DNA of 64,000 nt from Burkholderia sp. WP9 (GTDB lineage: Bacteria > Pseudomonadota > Gammaproteobacteria > Burkholderiales > Burkholderiaceae): positions 3,534,001-3,598,000 of the forward strand of contig NZ_FNTG01000001.1 of the NCBI RefSeq assembly GCF_900104795.1. Direction: 5' to 3'. The notes under the pieces were generated by a model. It worked only from the letters and a program-made list of their open reading frames with translations. It ran no database searches and was not told where the DNA came from. Positions 17,455 to 27,763 of this stretch are shown here, piece after piece; within the stretch, counting starts at the first letter, position 1; each line of letters opens with the position of its first letter. A program made the position numbers and the translations under genes.

Positions 17455-19170
17455 ATGAACGCACCTGATCGCACCAAAACGCTCGAGAAGAATAAGCTCG
17501 TTCCATTTTGCCTCGCCGACTTTTACAAGACCGGCCACCCATTCATGTACCCGCGCGAGACCACAAAACTCGTGGCGAATTTCACGCCCCGTTCGGCCAA
17601 GTACGCGCCAGTGCTCCCGCAACTGTTTGACAACAAGGTCGTCTGGTTCGGACTGCAGGGCTTCATCGTTGAATACCTGATTGACCTTTTCACCAGGGAT
17701 TTGTTCGCCACTTCGAAGGCGCAAGCCGTGCGCAAGTTCAAGCGTCGCATGGATTCGGCGCTGGGTCCGGGAGTTGTGCCGGCGGATCACCTCGAAGCGC
17801 TGCACGAGCTTGGCTACCTCCCGCTCGAAATCCGCTCACTGCCGGAAGGCTCGCGCGTCGACATCAAGGTTCCGCCGGTGCTCTTCAGCAACACCCACGA
17901 GGATTTCCCGTGGGTGGCGACGTACTTCGAGACGCTGTTCAGTTGTGAGGTCTGGAAGCCGTCGACTGTCGCAACCGTCGCTTTCGAGTTCCGCAAGCTC
18001 CTCACATACTTTGCAAAGCTGACCGGAGCGCCAGAAGAGTTCGTCGACTGGCAGGGGCACGACTTCTCAATGCGTGGCATGAGCGGCGTGCACGACGCAA
18101 TGCGTTGCGGCGCCGGTCACCTGCTGTCGTTCCTCGGCACCGACACGATTCCGGCGATCGACTATGCCGAAGACTTTTATGGTGCCGACGCTGACAAGGA
18201 AATCGTGGGCGGCTCGATTCCCGCGTCGGAGCACAGTGTGATGGCTCTGCGCATCCTGCTTACCCAGCAGCGTCTGGCGCGTGAAGCGGCAAATGCCGAC
18301 ATGGAGCCCAAGGCCCTGCGGCGGCTCGCCGAACGCGAGGTGATCCGCGAGTTTGTTTCGCGTGATTATCCGGAAGGTATGGTGTCGATCGTCTCGGACA
18401 CGTTCGACTTCTGGAATGTGATGACCGTCATAGCGAAGGAGTTGAAAGACGACATCCTCGCGCGCAAACCGAATGCCCTCGGGATGTGCAAGGTGGTATT
18501 CCGTCCGGACTCGGGCGACCCCGTGAAGATCCTGACAGGCTACACGGACGACGAACTGCGTTGCGGTCCGGACGGCAAGCCGGCAATGCTCGCCGACGGA
18601 CGTTACGAGGTTCGCGACGAAGTCGGCCTTTACGTCACCGAAGCCGAACGCAAGGGCGCGGTGGAGTGCCTCTGGGATATTTACGGCGGCACCACGACAG
18701 AAAAGGGATACAAGGTTCTCGATTCGCACGTCGGACTGATTTATGGCGATAGCCTGACACTCAAGCGCGCAGTCCTCATCATGCGACGGCTCGCAGCGAA
18801 AGGATTTGCGTCATGCAACTTCGTGCTGGGCATCGGTTCCTATACGTACAATATGCTCTCGCGCGATACGTTCGGCTATGCGATGAAGGCGATCTACGCA
18901 GAGGTCGGTGGAGAGTCGGTGGCCATCTACAAGGATCCGGCCACCGACGATGGCACCAAGAAGTCGGCCAAGGGGCTGTTGCGCGTCGAGATGGAAGGCG
19001 AGCGCTTCGTGCTTTACGAACAGCAGACTGTCGAACAGGCCCAAGGTGGTGAGCTGGTTCCAGTCTTTCGCAACGGCGAGCTTCTGGTCCGCCAATCTCT
19101 CGCCGAAATCCGAGACCGGCTTAGGGCGTCGTGGACCTGCCCGGCGCCCGACTCGATCGATTGGGATTAA
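17455..19170 (+). CDS. nadV: Nicotinamide phosphoribosyltransferase (NadV/NAMPT type)
   Basis: Converts nicotinamide and PRPP to nicotinamide mononucleotide, a one-step NAD+ salvage route. The 571-residue protein is larger than bacterial nicotinate enzymes and fits the NadV/NAMPT family. Seen: DFYKTGHPFMYP at the N-terminus, WQGHDFSMRGMSG (active-site region), SIPASEHSVMA, SIVSDTFDFWNV, VFRPDSGDP and LGIGSYTYNMLSRDTFGYAMK. GGAG precedes the ATG. The linked PRPP synthetase is a familiar arrangement in plasmids, phages and islands. Because TIR and SIR2 proteins in this window may consume NAD+, a replenishing role is attractive but inferred. There is no regulator gene alongside; the upstream side has been deleted. 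Confidence 0.9.
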   Translation: MNAPDRTKTLEKNKLVPFCLADFYKTGHPFMYPRETTKLVANFTPRSAKYAPVLPQLFDNKVVWFGLQGFIVEYLIDLFTRDLFATSKAQAVRKFKRRMDSALGPGVVPADHLEALHELGYLPLEIRSLPEGSRVDIKVPPVLFSNTHEDFPWVATYFETLFSCEVWKPSTVATVAFEFRKLLTYFAKLTGAPEEFVDWQGHDFSMRGMSGVHDAMRCGAGHLLSFLGTDTIPAIDYAEDFYGADADKEIVGGSIPASEHSVMALRILLTQQRLAREAANADMEPKALRRLAEREVIREFVSRDYPEGMVSIVSDTFDFWNVMTVIAKELKDDILARKPNALGMCKVVFRPDSGDPVKILTGYTDDELRCGPDGKPAMLADGRYEVRDEVGLYVTEAERKGAVECLWDIYGGTTTEKGYKVLDSHVGLIYGDSLTLKRAVLIMRRLAAKGFASCNFVLGIGSYTYNMLSRDTFGYAMKAIYAEVGGESVAIYKDPATDDGTKKSAKGLLRVEMEGERFVLYEQQTVEQAQGGELVPVFRNGELLVRQSLAEIRDRLRASWTCPAPDSIDWD

Positions 19171-19249
19171 TCTGGCCCGGCATTGCGCGCGTCGGCAGTC
19201 ACCAGGCACACGCAGCCGCGAAAAAATTCACCGATAGAGAACGCCCGTC

Positions 19250-19966
19250 ATGCAGCAAGCCACCGCTTCCAGTTGGAAAAGCCGTTTGAAGACCGTGATT
19301 TTCGCGGTGATGGCTTTTGGGGCGGTCGGCGCGTTCCTGACGTCAATGTGGGCGGTGCTCGAAGTACTTCGCTGGCTCGGCGGGTTGATGTTTATCCACG
19401 TTCCCGCGGGCCGCTACATCCGGCTGGATTCAAACAGCATCATCAACGTCTGGCCGAATAATGTACTGGTGTTCTTTTATATGCTGGTCGTTCCGTCACT
19501 GCTTGCCAACTCAGTGGAGCAATACCGCAAGCGTACGAAACGAAAGCGGCACACGGTGACCGGGGCGAGGCCGGCTTGGAGTTGGCGTTTGCTGTCTCTT
19601 CGTTTAACAGGCGTGACGCTCGCACTGTTCGTGCTTGCCGTACCGGGCATGAATACTTATACGATCGTCACCCCCGTCGCCATCGTGCAGAAGACGTTTT
19701 TCGCGGTGCACGCGGACACCTATCCGATAAGCGCTCTGTCCGGGATCGCCTGCACGGTGGCCGGTCGCGGCACAATTTTCACCGATTTTTCTCTGATCGA
19801 CGGGCGCCAGCTCAGCCTCAGCGGCTTCAACACGCGCATCGTGACAGCAATTGCGAAGGCGCGGGGCATTCGTATCGACTACGACGATCGCTGCGCTTCG
19901 GGCGTCGGCATTCCATCGCACGACCCATCGGCTACCGCATTGGCCGCGTTCTTTGGAGACACATAG
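19250..19966 (+). CDS. Inner-membrane protein of unknown function
   Basis: A 238-residue product with three predicted membrane segments: VIFAVMAFGAVGAFLTSMWA near the start, VLVFFYMLVVPSLLA at ~75 and LTGVTLALFVLAVPG at ~120. A ~100-residue soluble C-terminal domain follows (CTVAGRGTIFTDFSLIDGR, then ARGIRIDYDDRCASG). I recognise no family. It follows nadV by 79 bases on the same strand and may be cotranscribed. The region 19967-20260 has no gene I can support. Confidence 0.55.
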   Translation: MQQATASSWKSRLKTVIFAVMAFGAVGAFLTSMWAVLEVLRWLGGLMFIHVPAGRYIRLDSNSIINVWPNNVLVFFYMLVVPSLLANSVEQYRKRTKRKRHTVTGARPAWSWRLLSLRLTGVTLALFVLAVPGMNTYTIVTPVAIVQKTFFAVHADTYPISALSGIACTVAGRGTIFTDFSLIDGRQLSLSGFNTRIVTAIAKARGIRIDYDDRCASGVGIPSHDPSATALAAFFGDT

Positions 19967-20260
19967 TGATCGGAATGCGCGCAACTCATCCCTGTGCTGC
20001 TCTTCGGGCATGAACTGGCGTGGCCGCGGAGGAATCTGGACGCCCGTTTCCTGTCGCTTTGCGCCCCTTTGCTCCAAACGCTGCCAGGCCGCTCAATCGC
20101 CGCAGCCCCTTGTGGATCAGCATGCTGGGCGACGACGCCGCGATAGCGCCGGTATGTCTACCCTTACCCCGTCTCTTATAAGAATCGTCGCAATTGCTTA
20201 TGCTGGAAACCGCTAGATCGAACATCAAATCTGTTTGCCATCAGTTCGAAGATTCATTGC

Positions 20261-20455
20261 ATGCGTTTGTCTTTCACGAAATACTCCATCCTCGGAGCGA
20301 TGCCGTTGGCCGCTCTTGCTTTTTGCTTTTCCTGCATGCGGCCAAACGGGCCAACCGCCCGAAGTCAAAGCGCTCGTTAAAAAATCGATTGCCGATCTAG
20401 CTGCTCCAGGCATCGCCAATGCGACGCGTGGCGTCCCATCAGACATCGAAACCTA
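20261..20455 (+). pseudogene. Lipoprotein gene broken by a one-base frameshift
   Basis: ATG 20261 begins MRLSFTKYSILGAMPLAALA, a lipoprotein signal, but the frame then fails. A run of five T (20320-20324) is the likely cause: with four T the sequence continues AFAFPACGQTGQPPEVKALV and ends at TGA-free codons until the stop at 20453-20455, giving a lipobox (FPAC) and a ~64-residue lipoprotein. As written the ATG frame stops after ~38 codons. A sequencing error in the run cannot be excluded. From 20456 to 20788 nothing else is convincing. Confidence 0.5.
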
Positions 20456-20788
20456 GCGAGAACAATGGTCAACGGCTTTTTCGACAGTATCGGTCGGTTG
20501 CGGACCTTCAACAAGATCGCGGCAATCCGCAATAATCACTTTTACACCGCTCCGTCATTCGACTTCCGCCCTTTCCACGTATCAAGGGCCTATCACGCGT
20601 TGTCGATTGACGCTCGCTGTCAACGAGATATTGGCAGCGACCTCGCTGACGGGCCGCTGCCCTCGTCGTAATAGTATTCCGCCAGCAGCAGAGCAGGATT
20701 CTGTTGAGTTTATGCGCGATGAATCAATATCACGTTTTGTTGCGGACAAAGCCCGGTCTGTCGTGCAGAATACTCTTTCAGCCTATTC

Positions 20789-21340
20789 GTGTTTGTCCGA
20801 ATAAAAAATCGCTACATTATCCGGGTCGTGGAAGTGCAAGGAAGTGCCGTGCCTGATGTCTTCCACGAGTTCAACTTTCTTATTCCTTATATGAACAGCC
20901 TACCCCAGACTATCGAGCCAGAACTGATCGTGCGTGGCAGCCGCTTTGCAATGCCGGCTCTCGGTATCATTTTTCTCATTATTGTCGGGTCTTACATCGT
21001 CTTTGCGCAATCGAACCCATTCATGAGTTTGGGCGATGTTTTTATGGTCTTCCTCGCACCTCTGGCTGCCTTGGTAAGCATGAATTTCACGACACGCGCG
21101 GTTTTCTATGTCGATCGATGCAAGGTGGGTCGCACCACGATTCTTTACGAGAACATCGCTTTTGTAAACCGGGGGCGCTTTCTGCTGGTGATCCGGTATA
21201 ACCGCCCGAATGAGGCGCGTACCAGTCCGCGTCGAGCCGCACTGTCATTCTATGAAATGCGTCGACACGAACAAGAAAAGTGTCTTGATATTCTTCATTC
21301 ACGTCTGAGTGAAAAGGCCGTTTTAAACTCCCGTTTCTGA
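20789..21340 (+). CDS. Small membrane protein of unknown function
   Basis: Up to 183 residues; an internal start at ATG 20891 (MNSLPQTIEPELIV) gives 149 residues and is more natural, though neither start has a strong ribosome-binding site. Two membrane helices are adjacent (MPALGIIFLIIVGSYIVFA and FMVFLAPLAALVSMNF), followed by a soluble C-terminal PH-like stretch (RAVFYVDRCKVGRTTILYEN, then ENIAFVNRGRFLLVIRY). I know no named family. It stands alone between the lipoprotein relic and an IS3 relic. Confidence 0.5.
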   Translation: MFVRIKNRYIIRVVEVQGSAVPDVFHEFNFLIPYMNSLPQTIEPELIVRGSRFAMPALGIIFLIIVGSYIVFAQSNPFMSLGDVFMVFLAPLAALVSMNFTTRAVFYVDRCKVGRTTILYENIAFVNRGRFLLVIRYNRPNEARTSPRRAALSFYEMRRHEQEKCLDILHSRLSEKAVLNSRF

Positions 21341-21669
21341 ATCCACGATACGAGCGCAGCTGCGACGCCTCCCGCCGATCGCTTGTGTTTTTGCGGCGAT
21401 TAATTTCTCTTCTCATCAGGTTAGCGCGATCGATCGGCGGGTTGCAAGATGCTTAAGCGCCGGTCGGCTTCGTGGGCACAAGCGCCATGCGGATGTTCAA
21501 AATTCGAATACAAAGTGTAGCGTCTTTCCTCGGCCGAACTGTCTGTCCGTTCGCTAAGAGAACTGGAGGCAGTGAAGCCACGTGCCGAGAGCGAGTAAGC
21601 GTGGCCACTTTTTGGTCATCGTGGTCGCTTCCAAAATGAACGATAAGGCCTGTCGAAGCTATTTCAACG

Positions 21670-21882
21670 AGTGCCTCACGACTGCCGCCATGCCTTGCTA
21701 TTCTTTGACCCGCCGTACCGATTTTAGCTTGAATTCGAGCGCGTCTTTATCCGCTTTGCGTTGCGGGTCATCGCGAACTCCCTGCTTGAGTTTATCTGTC
21801 CAGCAAGGGATTTGTTCTACGAGGACAAGCTCATTGCCACGAATCATCTTACTAACTGGGCGCCGGTTACATTAACGCCCAA
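21670..21882 (-). mobile_element. Decayed IS3-family relic related to the two intact copies
   Basis: Read on the minus strand from 21833, the sequence TGAGCTTGTCCTCG, AAATCCCTTGCTG and AAACTCAAGCA follows the left end of the IS3 element at 49298. It then continues through degraded orfA codons (GCAAAGCGG, TCGAATTCAAGCT, GGCATGGCGGCAG) to about 21670. Immediately right, 21859-21882 (GCGCCGGTTACATTAACGC) matches the orfB 3' region in the opposite orientation. It is far more diverged than the intact copies, so it is an older insertion. The remainder of 21341-22062 has no gene. Confidence 0.55.
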
Positions 21883-22062
21883 GCACCCAAGAAAATATTT
21901 CCGACCTTCAGAATTTAACAATTTGACAGGAATTTATTTCCGGTCGCCGTCGCCTTTAAATGGAACGGATAGCGACATTCAAAGGGAATGTTTACCATCC
22001 GCTATCATCAGACTTAGAATCTGCGGGCTAGAACCAATGCGTGACAAGACGGGGTGTAAAAA

Positions 22063-24771
22063 ATGGGCGCAGCTGACCTAATCGACCAAATTCGTTCGGG
22101 AATTTTCCAGAATGAGCGTTTGCTCAAACTGGATACGCCTATCGGCGCGAATGCATTGCTCGTCCAGCGAGTGGTGGGAAACAGCCGCATAGGCCGCGAT
22201 TACGCATTCACCGTCGATGTCGCGTCTACAGACGAAAACATCGAACTCAAACGGCTTATAGCGCAGCCCGTTACGCTATGGATCCAGCAAACCGACAAAT
22301 CGTATCGCCCAGTGCACGGCTTCGTTCACACCGCTCGCCGGCTCGGCTCGGATGGCGGGTTGACCAGCTATCAAATCGCATTTGCATGCTGGTTGCATTT
22401 TCTGCGCTTCAGAAGTGATGCGCGCATCTGGCAGGACGTCACAGTTGATGAAATCATTGGTGACGTATTCAATCAGCATCCTCAAGCCCAAGGCGCGTTT
22501 CGCTTTGCACTAAATAAGCCGCTGCAGCCGCGGTCATTCTGCGTTCAATATGAAGACGACTGGAATTTCGTCAATCGCTTGATGGAAGCCGAAGGCTGGT
22601 ACAGCTATTTTGAACAGTCCAAAGACGGACAGTCGCACCAGTTAGTGGTGACGGACAATCTGGATTCGTTCAAACCTGCTTCACCGCAAAGGGTGCCGTT
22701 CTATCGGGCGGGCACAAACAGCGAAACCGACGCGCTCGTTCAATGGTCCGGTACCCGAACGCTGCAAAGCACCTCGCTTGTCACGAGTACATTCGACTAT
22801 AAATCGCCGCATTATGCGAAAGGCACCAATATCCCGACGGTCGGCAATCAAGGTTCATTGCCTTCGCAAGCGGAAGTCTATGAATATTCCGGTGCGTACA
22901 CTTATCGCGAGCAGGACCGTGGCGACGCGCTTTCGAAGATCCGCATGGAGGAGTGGGAGTCCCGCGCAAAGCGTTTCTATGGCGTAGGCGCAGTGCGGCG
23001 GCTCGATGCAGGGCAGTGGTTTGAACTCGTCGATCATCCGGATCATTCAGGCGGCAACGAGCAAGAGCGGCAATTCGCCGTGCTCGCAGTAGAGTGGGTG
23101 ATCGAGAACAATCTCCCGGTATCACGTGGCGGTGCCGATTTTCCGCATAGCCTCCAGAGTAAGGTCAACGCGACGCGCGCCAATTTCGGCCCAGTGCAGC
23201 CGTCCGCGCTGATTCCGAGCGGCGACGGCAGCACCGGCTTTTTCATGGCGACCATTGAGGCTCAGCGGCGCAGCATTCCGTTTCGCAGTCCGTTGGACCA
23301 TCACAAACCCGTCATGCCGACGCAGACCGCAACGGTCGTCGGTCCCTCGGGTGAAGAAGTCTTTACGGACTCGTTGAATCGCGTGAAAGTCCGCATGCAC
23401 TGGGACCGGATCAATAGCGGCGACGAAAAGGCATCCTGCTGGGTGCGCGTGTCATACCCGAATGCCGGCAGCAACTGGGGCGGCGTCTTCGTGCCGCGCA
23501 TCGGTCAGGAAGTCATCATCACGTACATTGACGGCGATCCTGACCGGCCGCTCATTACAGGTCGCGTCTATAACTCCTCAAGCTCGCCGCAGTGGCACAC
23601 GCAGGGCCAGCTGTCCGGCTATAAGTCAAAGGAACATAAAGGCTCGGGGTATAACCAGCTAGTGCTCGACGATTCCACCGGTCAGAATCGCGCGCAGCTT
23701 TACAGTACGCAAACCGCAGCACAGTTGAATCTCGGCTATCTGGTCTCGCAAACCGACAACACGCGTGGCGCATTCCGCGGCACGGGCTTCGAACTTGCCA
23801 CCGACGCCTACGGCGCGATCCGCTCGCAGAAAGGTCTCTACATCAGCACGTTTGGCCGTCCGGGTGCGCGCGGTGAGCAACTCGACGCCACCGAGGCGCG
23901 GGGTCAGTTGACCGCAGGCCAGCAGTTGCTGAGCGCAACGGCTGACACGGCGCGACAACACGGCGCAGCCGATATGCAAGCGATCGACTCGCTGAAGACG
24001 TTCACAAATGCCACCCAGTCGAGCTACGGCGGAAGCGCTTCGCCTGCCTTGTCGGCTTCCTCCGCGCAGGGACAGGAGACGTCGGGCGGCACTGGGCAAG
24101 CCAACGGCTTCAGCGATTCCGTGCTGTTGCTCGCTTCACCCAAAGGCGTAGGAATCACCACGCCGGAGAGCGTCCATATCCACGCGGGCGAGAACGCGAC
24201 GATATCCGCGAACACCGATATCAACGTTGCGATCGGCAAGAGCCTCGTCGCGAATGCGGTCGATAAGATCAGCCTGTTCGCATACAAGCTCGGCATGAAA
24301 CTGATCGCTGCGCGCGGCAAGCTCGAGATTCAGGCGCAGACAGACGGCATTGACGTGTTGGCGAGCAAAGGCATCAAGATTTCATCCTCCACCGATGCCA
24401 TCCAGTTGAGTGCGGAAAAAGAAATTCTTCTCACGTCGGGCGGCGCCTATATCCGCATCAGCGGCGGAAACATTCAGGTTCACGCGCCCGGCCAGGTGGA
24501 TATCAAAGGCTCCGAACATTCGTTCACCGGCCCGACGCGCTACGACGGGCAACCCGCGGCATTGCCCAAGAGTGTGGTCAACGACCAGCAATTCATCCTG
24601 AAGGACGAGACCACCGGCAACGTAATGCCGCTCGCGCCTTACCGCATCGAAAGCGGCGATGGTCAGGTGCTGGCTCGCGGCATTACCGACGCCGAGGGCA
24701 AAACCGTGCGGGTCTTCACCGGTACTCAGGAACAGGAGTTGAAGATGTTCCATGAGGACGATCTGGCCTAG
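22063..24771 (+). CDS. vgrG: T6SS spike protein VgrG
   Basis: A 902-residue VgrG that forms the tip of the T6SS tube and carries the downstream cargo. The N-terminal gp27-like part spans residues ~1-400 (YAFTVDVASTDENIELKRLI, FNQHPQAQGAFRFALNKPLQ); the gp5-like OB fold follows (VRVSYPNAGSNWGGVFVPRI, GQEVIITYIDGDPDRPLI). The DUF2345 beta-helix spans ~590-830 (VLLLASPKGVGITTPESVHI). A small C-terminal beta domain (FILKDETTGNVMPLAPYRIE, GITDAEGKTVRVFTG) probably docks the effector. No catalytic extension is evident. It leads an operon of effector, accessory and immunity genes. Confidence 0.93.
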   Translation: MGAADLIDQIRSGIFQNERLLKLDTPIGANALLVQRVVGNSRIGRDYAFTVDVASTDENIELKRLIAQPVTLWIQQTDKSYRPVHGFVHTARRLGSDGGLTSYQIAFACWLHFLRFRSDARIWQDVTVDEIIGDVFNQHPQAQGAFRFALNKPLQPRSFCVQYEDDWNFVNRLMEAEGWYSYFEQSKDGQSHQLVVTDNLDSFKPASPQRVPFYRAGTNSETDALVQWSGTRTLQSTSLVTSTFDYKSPHYAKGTNIPTVGNQGSLPSQAEVYEYSGAYTYREQDRGDALSKIRMEEWESRAKRFYGVGAVRRLDAGQWFELVDHPDHSGGNEQERQFAVLAVEWVIENNLPVSRGGADFPHSLQSKVNATRANFGPVQPSALIPSGDGSTGFFMATIEAQRRSIPFRSPLDHHKPVMPTQTATVVGPSGEEVFTDSLNRVKVRMHWDRINSGDEKASCWVRVSYPNAGSNWGGVFVPRIGQEVIITYIDGDPDRPLITGRVYNSSSSPQWHTQGQLSGYKSKEHKGSGYNQLVLDDSTGQNRAQLYSTQTAAQLNLGYLVSQTDNTRGAFRGTGFELATDAYGAIRSQKGLYISTFGRPGARGEQLDATEARGQLTAGQQLLSATADTARQHGAADMQAIDSLKTFTNATQSSYGGSASPALSASSAQGQETSGGTGQANGFSDSVLLLASPKGVGITTPESVHIHAGENATISANTDINVAIGKSLVANAVDKISLFAYKLGMKLIAARGKLEIQAQTDGIDVLASKGIKISSSTDAIQLSAEKEILLTSGGAYIRISGGNIQVHAPGQVDIKGSEHSFTGPTRYDGQPAALPKSVVNDQQFILKDETTGNVMPLAPYRIESGDGQVLARGITDAEGKTVRVFTGTQEQELKMFHEDDLA

Positions 24772-26556
24772 GATCGACAACAACATGACGGGTGAGTCGA
24801 GATCAAATCATGAATAGTCAGAACGCAGCTGGGACAAGCCAATCGAACGCGCAGGAAGGCAGCACCGCCGACGCAAAAGGTAGGCAGCGGCCGCTCTTCT
24901 TTTTTTATCCGGATACAGCCGAGCTTTTCGAATGCCCGGTCGAGTCCGTCGATGCCGTGGCGAAAGAGATTGCGCTGATGAGTCGGCTATCCGAGAACCT
25001 GATCGAGGCGCGGCAAGCACTGGGCGTCGCGCACGCTGCCTGGCTGGAGCAACAGGCAAATGTGGCGTTGCGTCCGCAGCTCGAAGCGAACCTGAAAGAA
25101 GCGATCAAGAAAGAAGAAGCCGCCACCGCGGAAGTTCACGAGCAACTCGAGGAGACGCCTGCCTTTAACAAGGATGGCGTATGGGAGCTTTTGCCCTTGC
25201 GCAAGACAGCGGCCGGCAAAGACAAGTACAGCGGTCAGCGCTTCACATACGTGCGGTCGTCGAAGGTGAAGAACCATTTTCGACGCTACAAGCTGGACTC
25301 CGACAAGCCCCAACTCAAATCCTTTCTCGTCAAGGACGCGACGACGGGCAACTATAAGCTGGATCACGAGAAGATCCAGGAGAAGCTCGACGAAGCGTTC
25401 AAGAAAGCGAAGCTCCACGAATGGAAGACACCGCCTTGGGGTCGCGAGTGGGCACCTGAGTTTGCAGAGGCGTTCAACAAGGCCGCCAAATTCAAATCGC
25501 CGGACGATCCCAACGCAATGTGCGAGTTCTCCGGTGGCACTCAGATCCTGCGGCTGTTCGCCGGCGCTGGCGCGAGCGCCAAAGCGGAAAGCACCATCAA
25601 GTCGTTCGACGACCTTCTGCACCTGCGCGGCGAAGTCGCTGCATCGGCGAAAGCGAAGGGTGAAGTCGGCGGAGTGCTGGCTGACGGAAACATCAAAGCC
25701 ACGCTTTATCTGCCGTGGAAATCCGGGCTTGAACTGTGGATACCGGCACCGACCGAGAGCCAGAGCGGCGCGATCTCGTGGAAGAGCACGCCCGACACCA
25801 CCCTAGGCTTCTTCAGGATCTCGCTCGCGGCAAAGGCGGAAGCTTCTTGCGGCGCCAGCCTCCTCGCGGAAGGCGGGGTCGAATTCAAACTCGGCCGCGA
25901 CGGTAAGACGCAGAAGGTTAAAGGTACCCGTGCTACTCGCAGCGCGGCGCAAATGCAGCAGCCCAAACTCGATGTCACAAAGGTCGAAGTCAAGGTTGAC
26001 GCGGGCGGTGATCTGAAGGCCTTCGCCGGCGTCGAGGCGGAGGCCTCCGTGGAGGGAGCATTCGAATGGCGACGCCCCCAGGAAAAGGTCAAATGGACCT
26101 CGTTCGCGTCCGTCAAGCCGGGCGTGAGCGGCCAGGCCGGCGCCGGCGCGCAGGCCGCGTTCCACATTACCTATAACGACAAGTTTCGCATTCTGATGAG
26201 GGCGGGCTTATGCGTCGGTGTTGGTTTGAAGGGCGAAGTGGAAGCTGCGGTCGACGTCGTCAACATGGCCGAGTTCGCCTGGTGGGCCAAAACCCAGATC
26301 GCCTATGCTGGCGACAAAAACCTTCAGTACTTCGCCAAGGATGCCTTCAAGACGTTCGTGGCGATGTACACGTTGGCGATTGCCAAGGGTAAGGAGATCG
26401 GCGCCTACGTCGGCAAACAGTTCGACGAAATGAGAACCGAGCTGACCGACTTTATCCGTACCCAGCCCCGGGCATTCCTCAACGCAATCAGGAATGCGCA
26501 CGACTCGCTGCTGAACAGTCTTGCGGAGGTAAAGGGCTATATCGTTTATGCGTTAA

Positions 26557-27763
26557 GGCAAAGCTGAATAAGTCCACCGTTCATGACGGTCACGCGTTAT
26601 AGCGTGAGCATGCAACGGCGAAAGCGAAAAATGATGAATCAACTGACACTGGCGATGGCTGTCGATCAATGCGCGGGGTTCGGGGCGCAGCGCAAACCAA
26701 CGCGACGTGAAGCGTTTCTTGATGAGATGAACAGGATCGTGCCTTGGGCGCAACTGTGCGCAGTGGTCGAGCCGTTCTATCCGAAACGTGGCAATGGCCG
26801 CCCGCCGATCGTGCTGGAGCGCATGCTGCGGATTCACTTTGTGCAGCACTGGTTCAACCTTGCGGACCTTGCGTGCGAAGAGGCGCTGTACGACAGTCTC
26901 AGCCTGCGCCGTTTCGTTGGGATCGACCTTGGCAGCGAAACGGTTCCGGACGCGACCACGCTGCTCAAATTCCGGCATCTGCTGGAAGAGCACAAGCTGG
27001 GCGAGCGGATCTTCGCGGAAGTGGGTCAGGTGCTGCAGGCGCGGGGAGCAAAGCTCAAGAGCGGCACGATTGTCGATGCCACACTGATCGGTGCACCCTC
27101 GTCGACGAAGAACAAGGACAAGGCGCGTGACCCCGAAATGCATCAGACACGCAAAGGCAAGCAGTGGCATTTCGGCATGAAGCTCCATATCGGCGTGGAC
27201 AGTCAGAGCGGGCTTGCTCATAGCGCAGTCGTAACGGCGGCGAACGTGCATGACAAGTATCCGCTGCCACAGTTGCTGCACGGTGAGGAGCAACGCGTGT
27301 ACGGCGACAGCGCATACGCGAGTCAGAAAGCGCTGATCCATGGCAAGGCACCGAAGGCGCGCGACTTCACCAACAAGCGCACGCGCCGCAAGGGCATCGT
27401 CGACGAGGTGGCGCGCCGCAAGAATCGCAACAAGTCGAAGATCCGTGCCCGGGTCGAGCATGTGTTCGCGGTCGTGAAGCGGTTGTGGGGCTTCACGAAG
27501 GTTCGCTATCGCGGTCTGGCGAAGAACGCCAATCGCGCCTTCGTTGCACTCGCGCTGGCCAATCTGTACATGTGGCGAGGTCGCGCGACGGCACAGGTGC
27601 GCCCGTAAAGGGCCAAAGACGGGCAAATAGCCCGCGCAGAGCCCCTCGAGGGGCGTAACGTGACACGGAATGCCCGCTTTTACGGCCGTCATTCGCGATC
27701 TCGAAAGATTACACATGCCTTGGTCGCAACCTGTCGTGTTTACGCGGCTTGATCAGCGCAGCC
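26557..27763 (+). mobile_element. IS5-family element inserted in the vgrG cargo gene
   Basis: A 1,207-bp element with imperfect inverted repeats (GGCAAAGCTGAATAAG at the left, GGCTGCGCTGATCAAG reading inward from the right) and a 4-bp duplication TTAA (26553-26556 and 27764-27767), which fits the YTAR target of the IS5 group. Boundaries are supported by the exact restoration of the host reading frame. A 14-bp palindrome centred on CCTCGAGG near 27656 follows the transposase gene. Confidence 0.8.
26583..27608 (+). CDS. IS5-family transposase
   Basis: Up to 341 residues; the methionine at residue 18 (MNQLTLAMAVDQCAGFG) is an alternative start that matches common annotation of the family. DDE residues lie in SGTIVDATLIGAPSS, VYGDSAYASQKAL and KIRARVEHVFAVVKRLWG. 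The N-terminal DUF772-type region (RGNGRPPIVLERMLRIHFVQ) is intact. No frameshift is seen, so the element may be active. It lies in the same orientation as the interrupted gene and could drive weak downstream transcription of the remaining T6SS genes. Confidence 0.9.
   Translation: MTVTRYSVSMQRRKRKMMNQLTLAMAVDQCAGFGAQRKPTRREAFLDEMNRIVPWAQLCAVVEPFYPKRGNGRPPIVLERMLRIHFVQHWFNLADLACEEALYDSLSLRRFVGIDLGSETVPDATTLLKFRHLLEEHKLGERIFAEVGQVLQARGAKLKSGTIVDATLIGAPSSTKNKDKARDPEMHQTRKGKQWHFGMKLHIGVDSQSGLAHSAVVTAANVHDKYPLPQLLHGEEQRVYGDSAYASQKALIHGKAPKARDFTNKRTRRKGIVDEVARRKNRNKSKIRARVEHVFAVVKRLWGFTKVRYRGLAKNANRAFVALALANLYMWRGRATAQVRP

Noticed and set aside
26553-27716. 387-codon minus-strand open frame across the IS5 element
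   Set aside because: It is the antisense of the transposase gene; its translation is rich in His, Arg and Leu without motifs.
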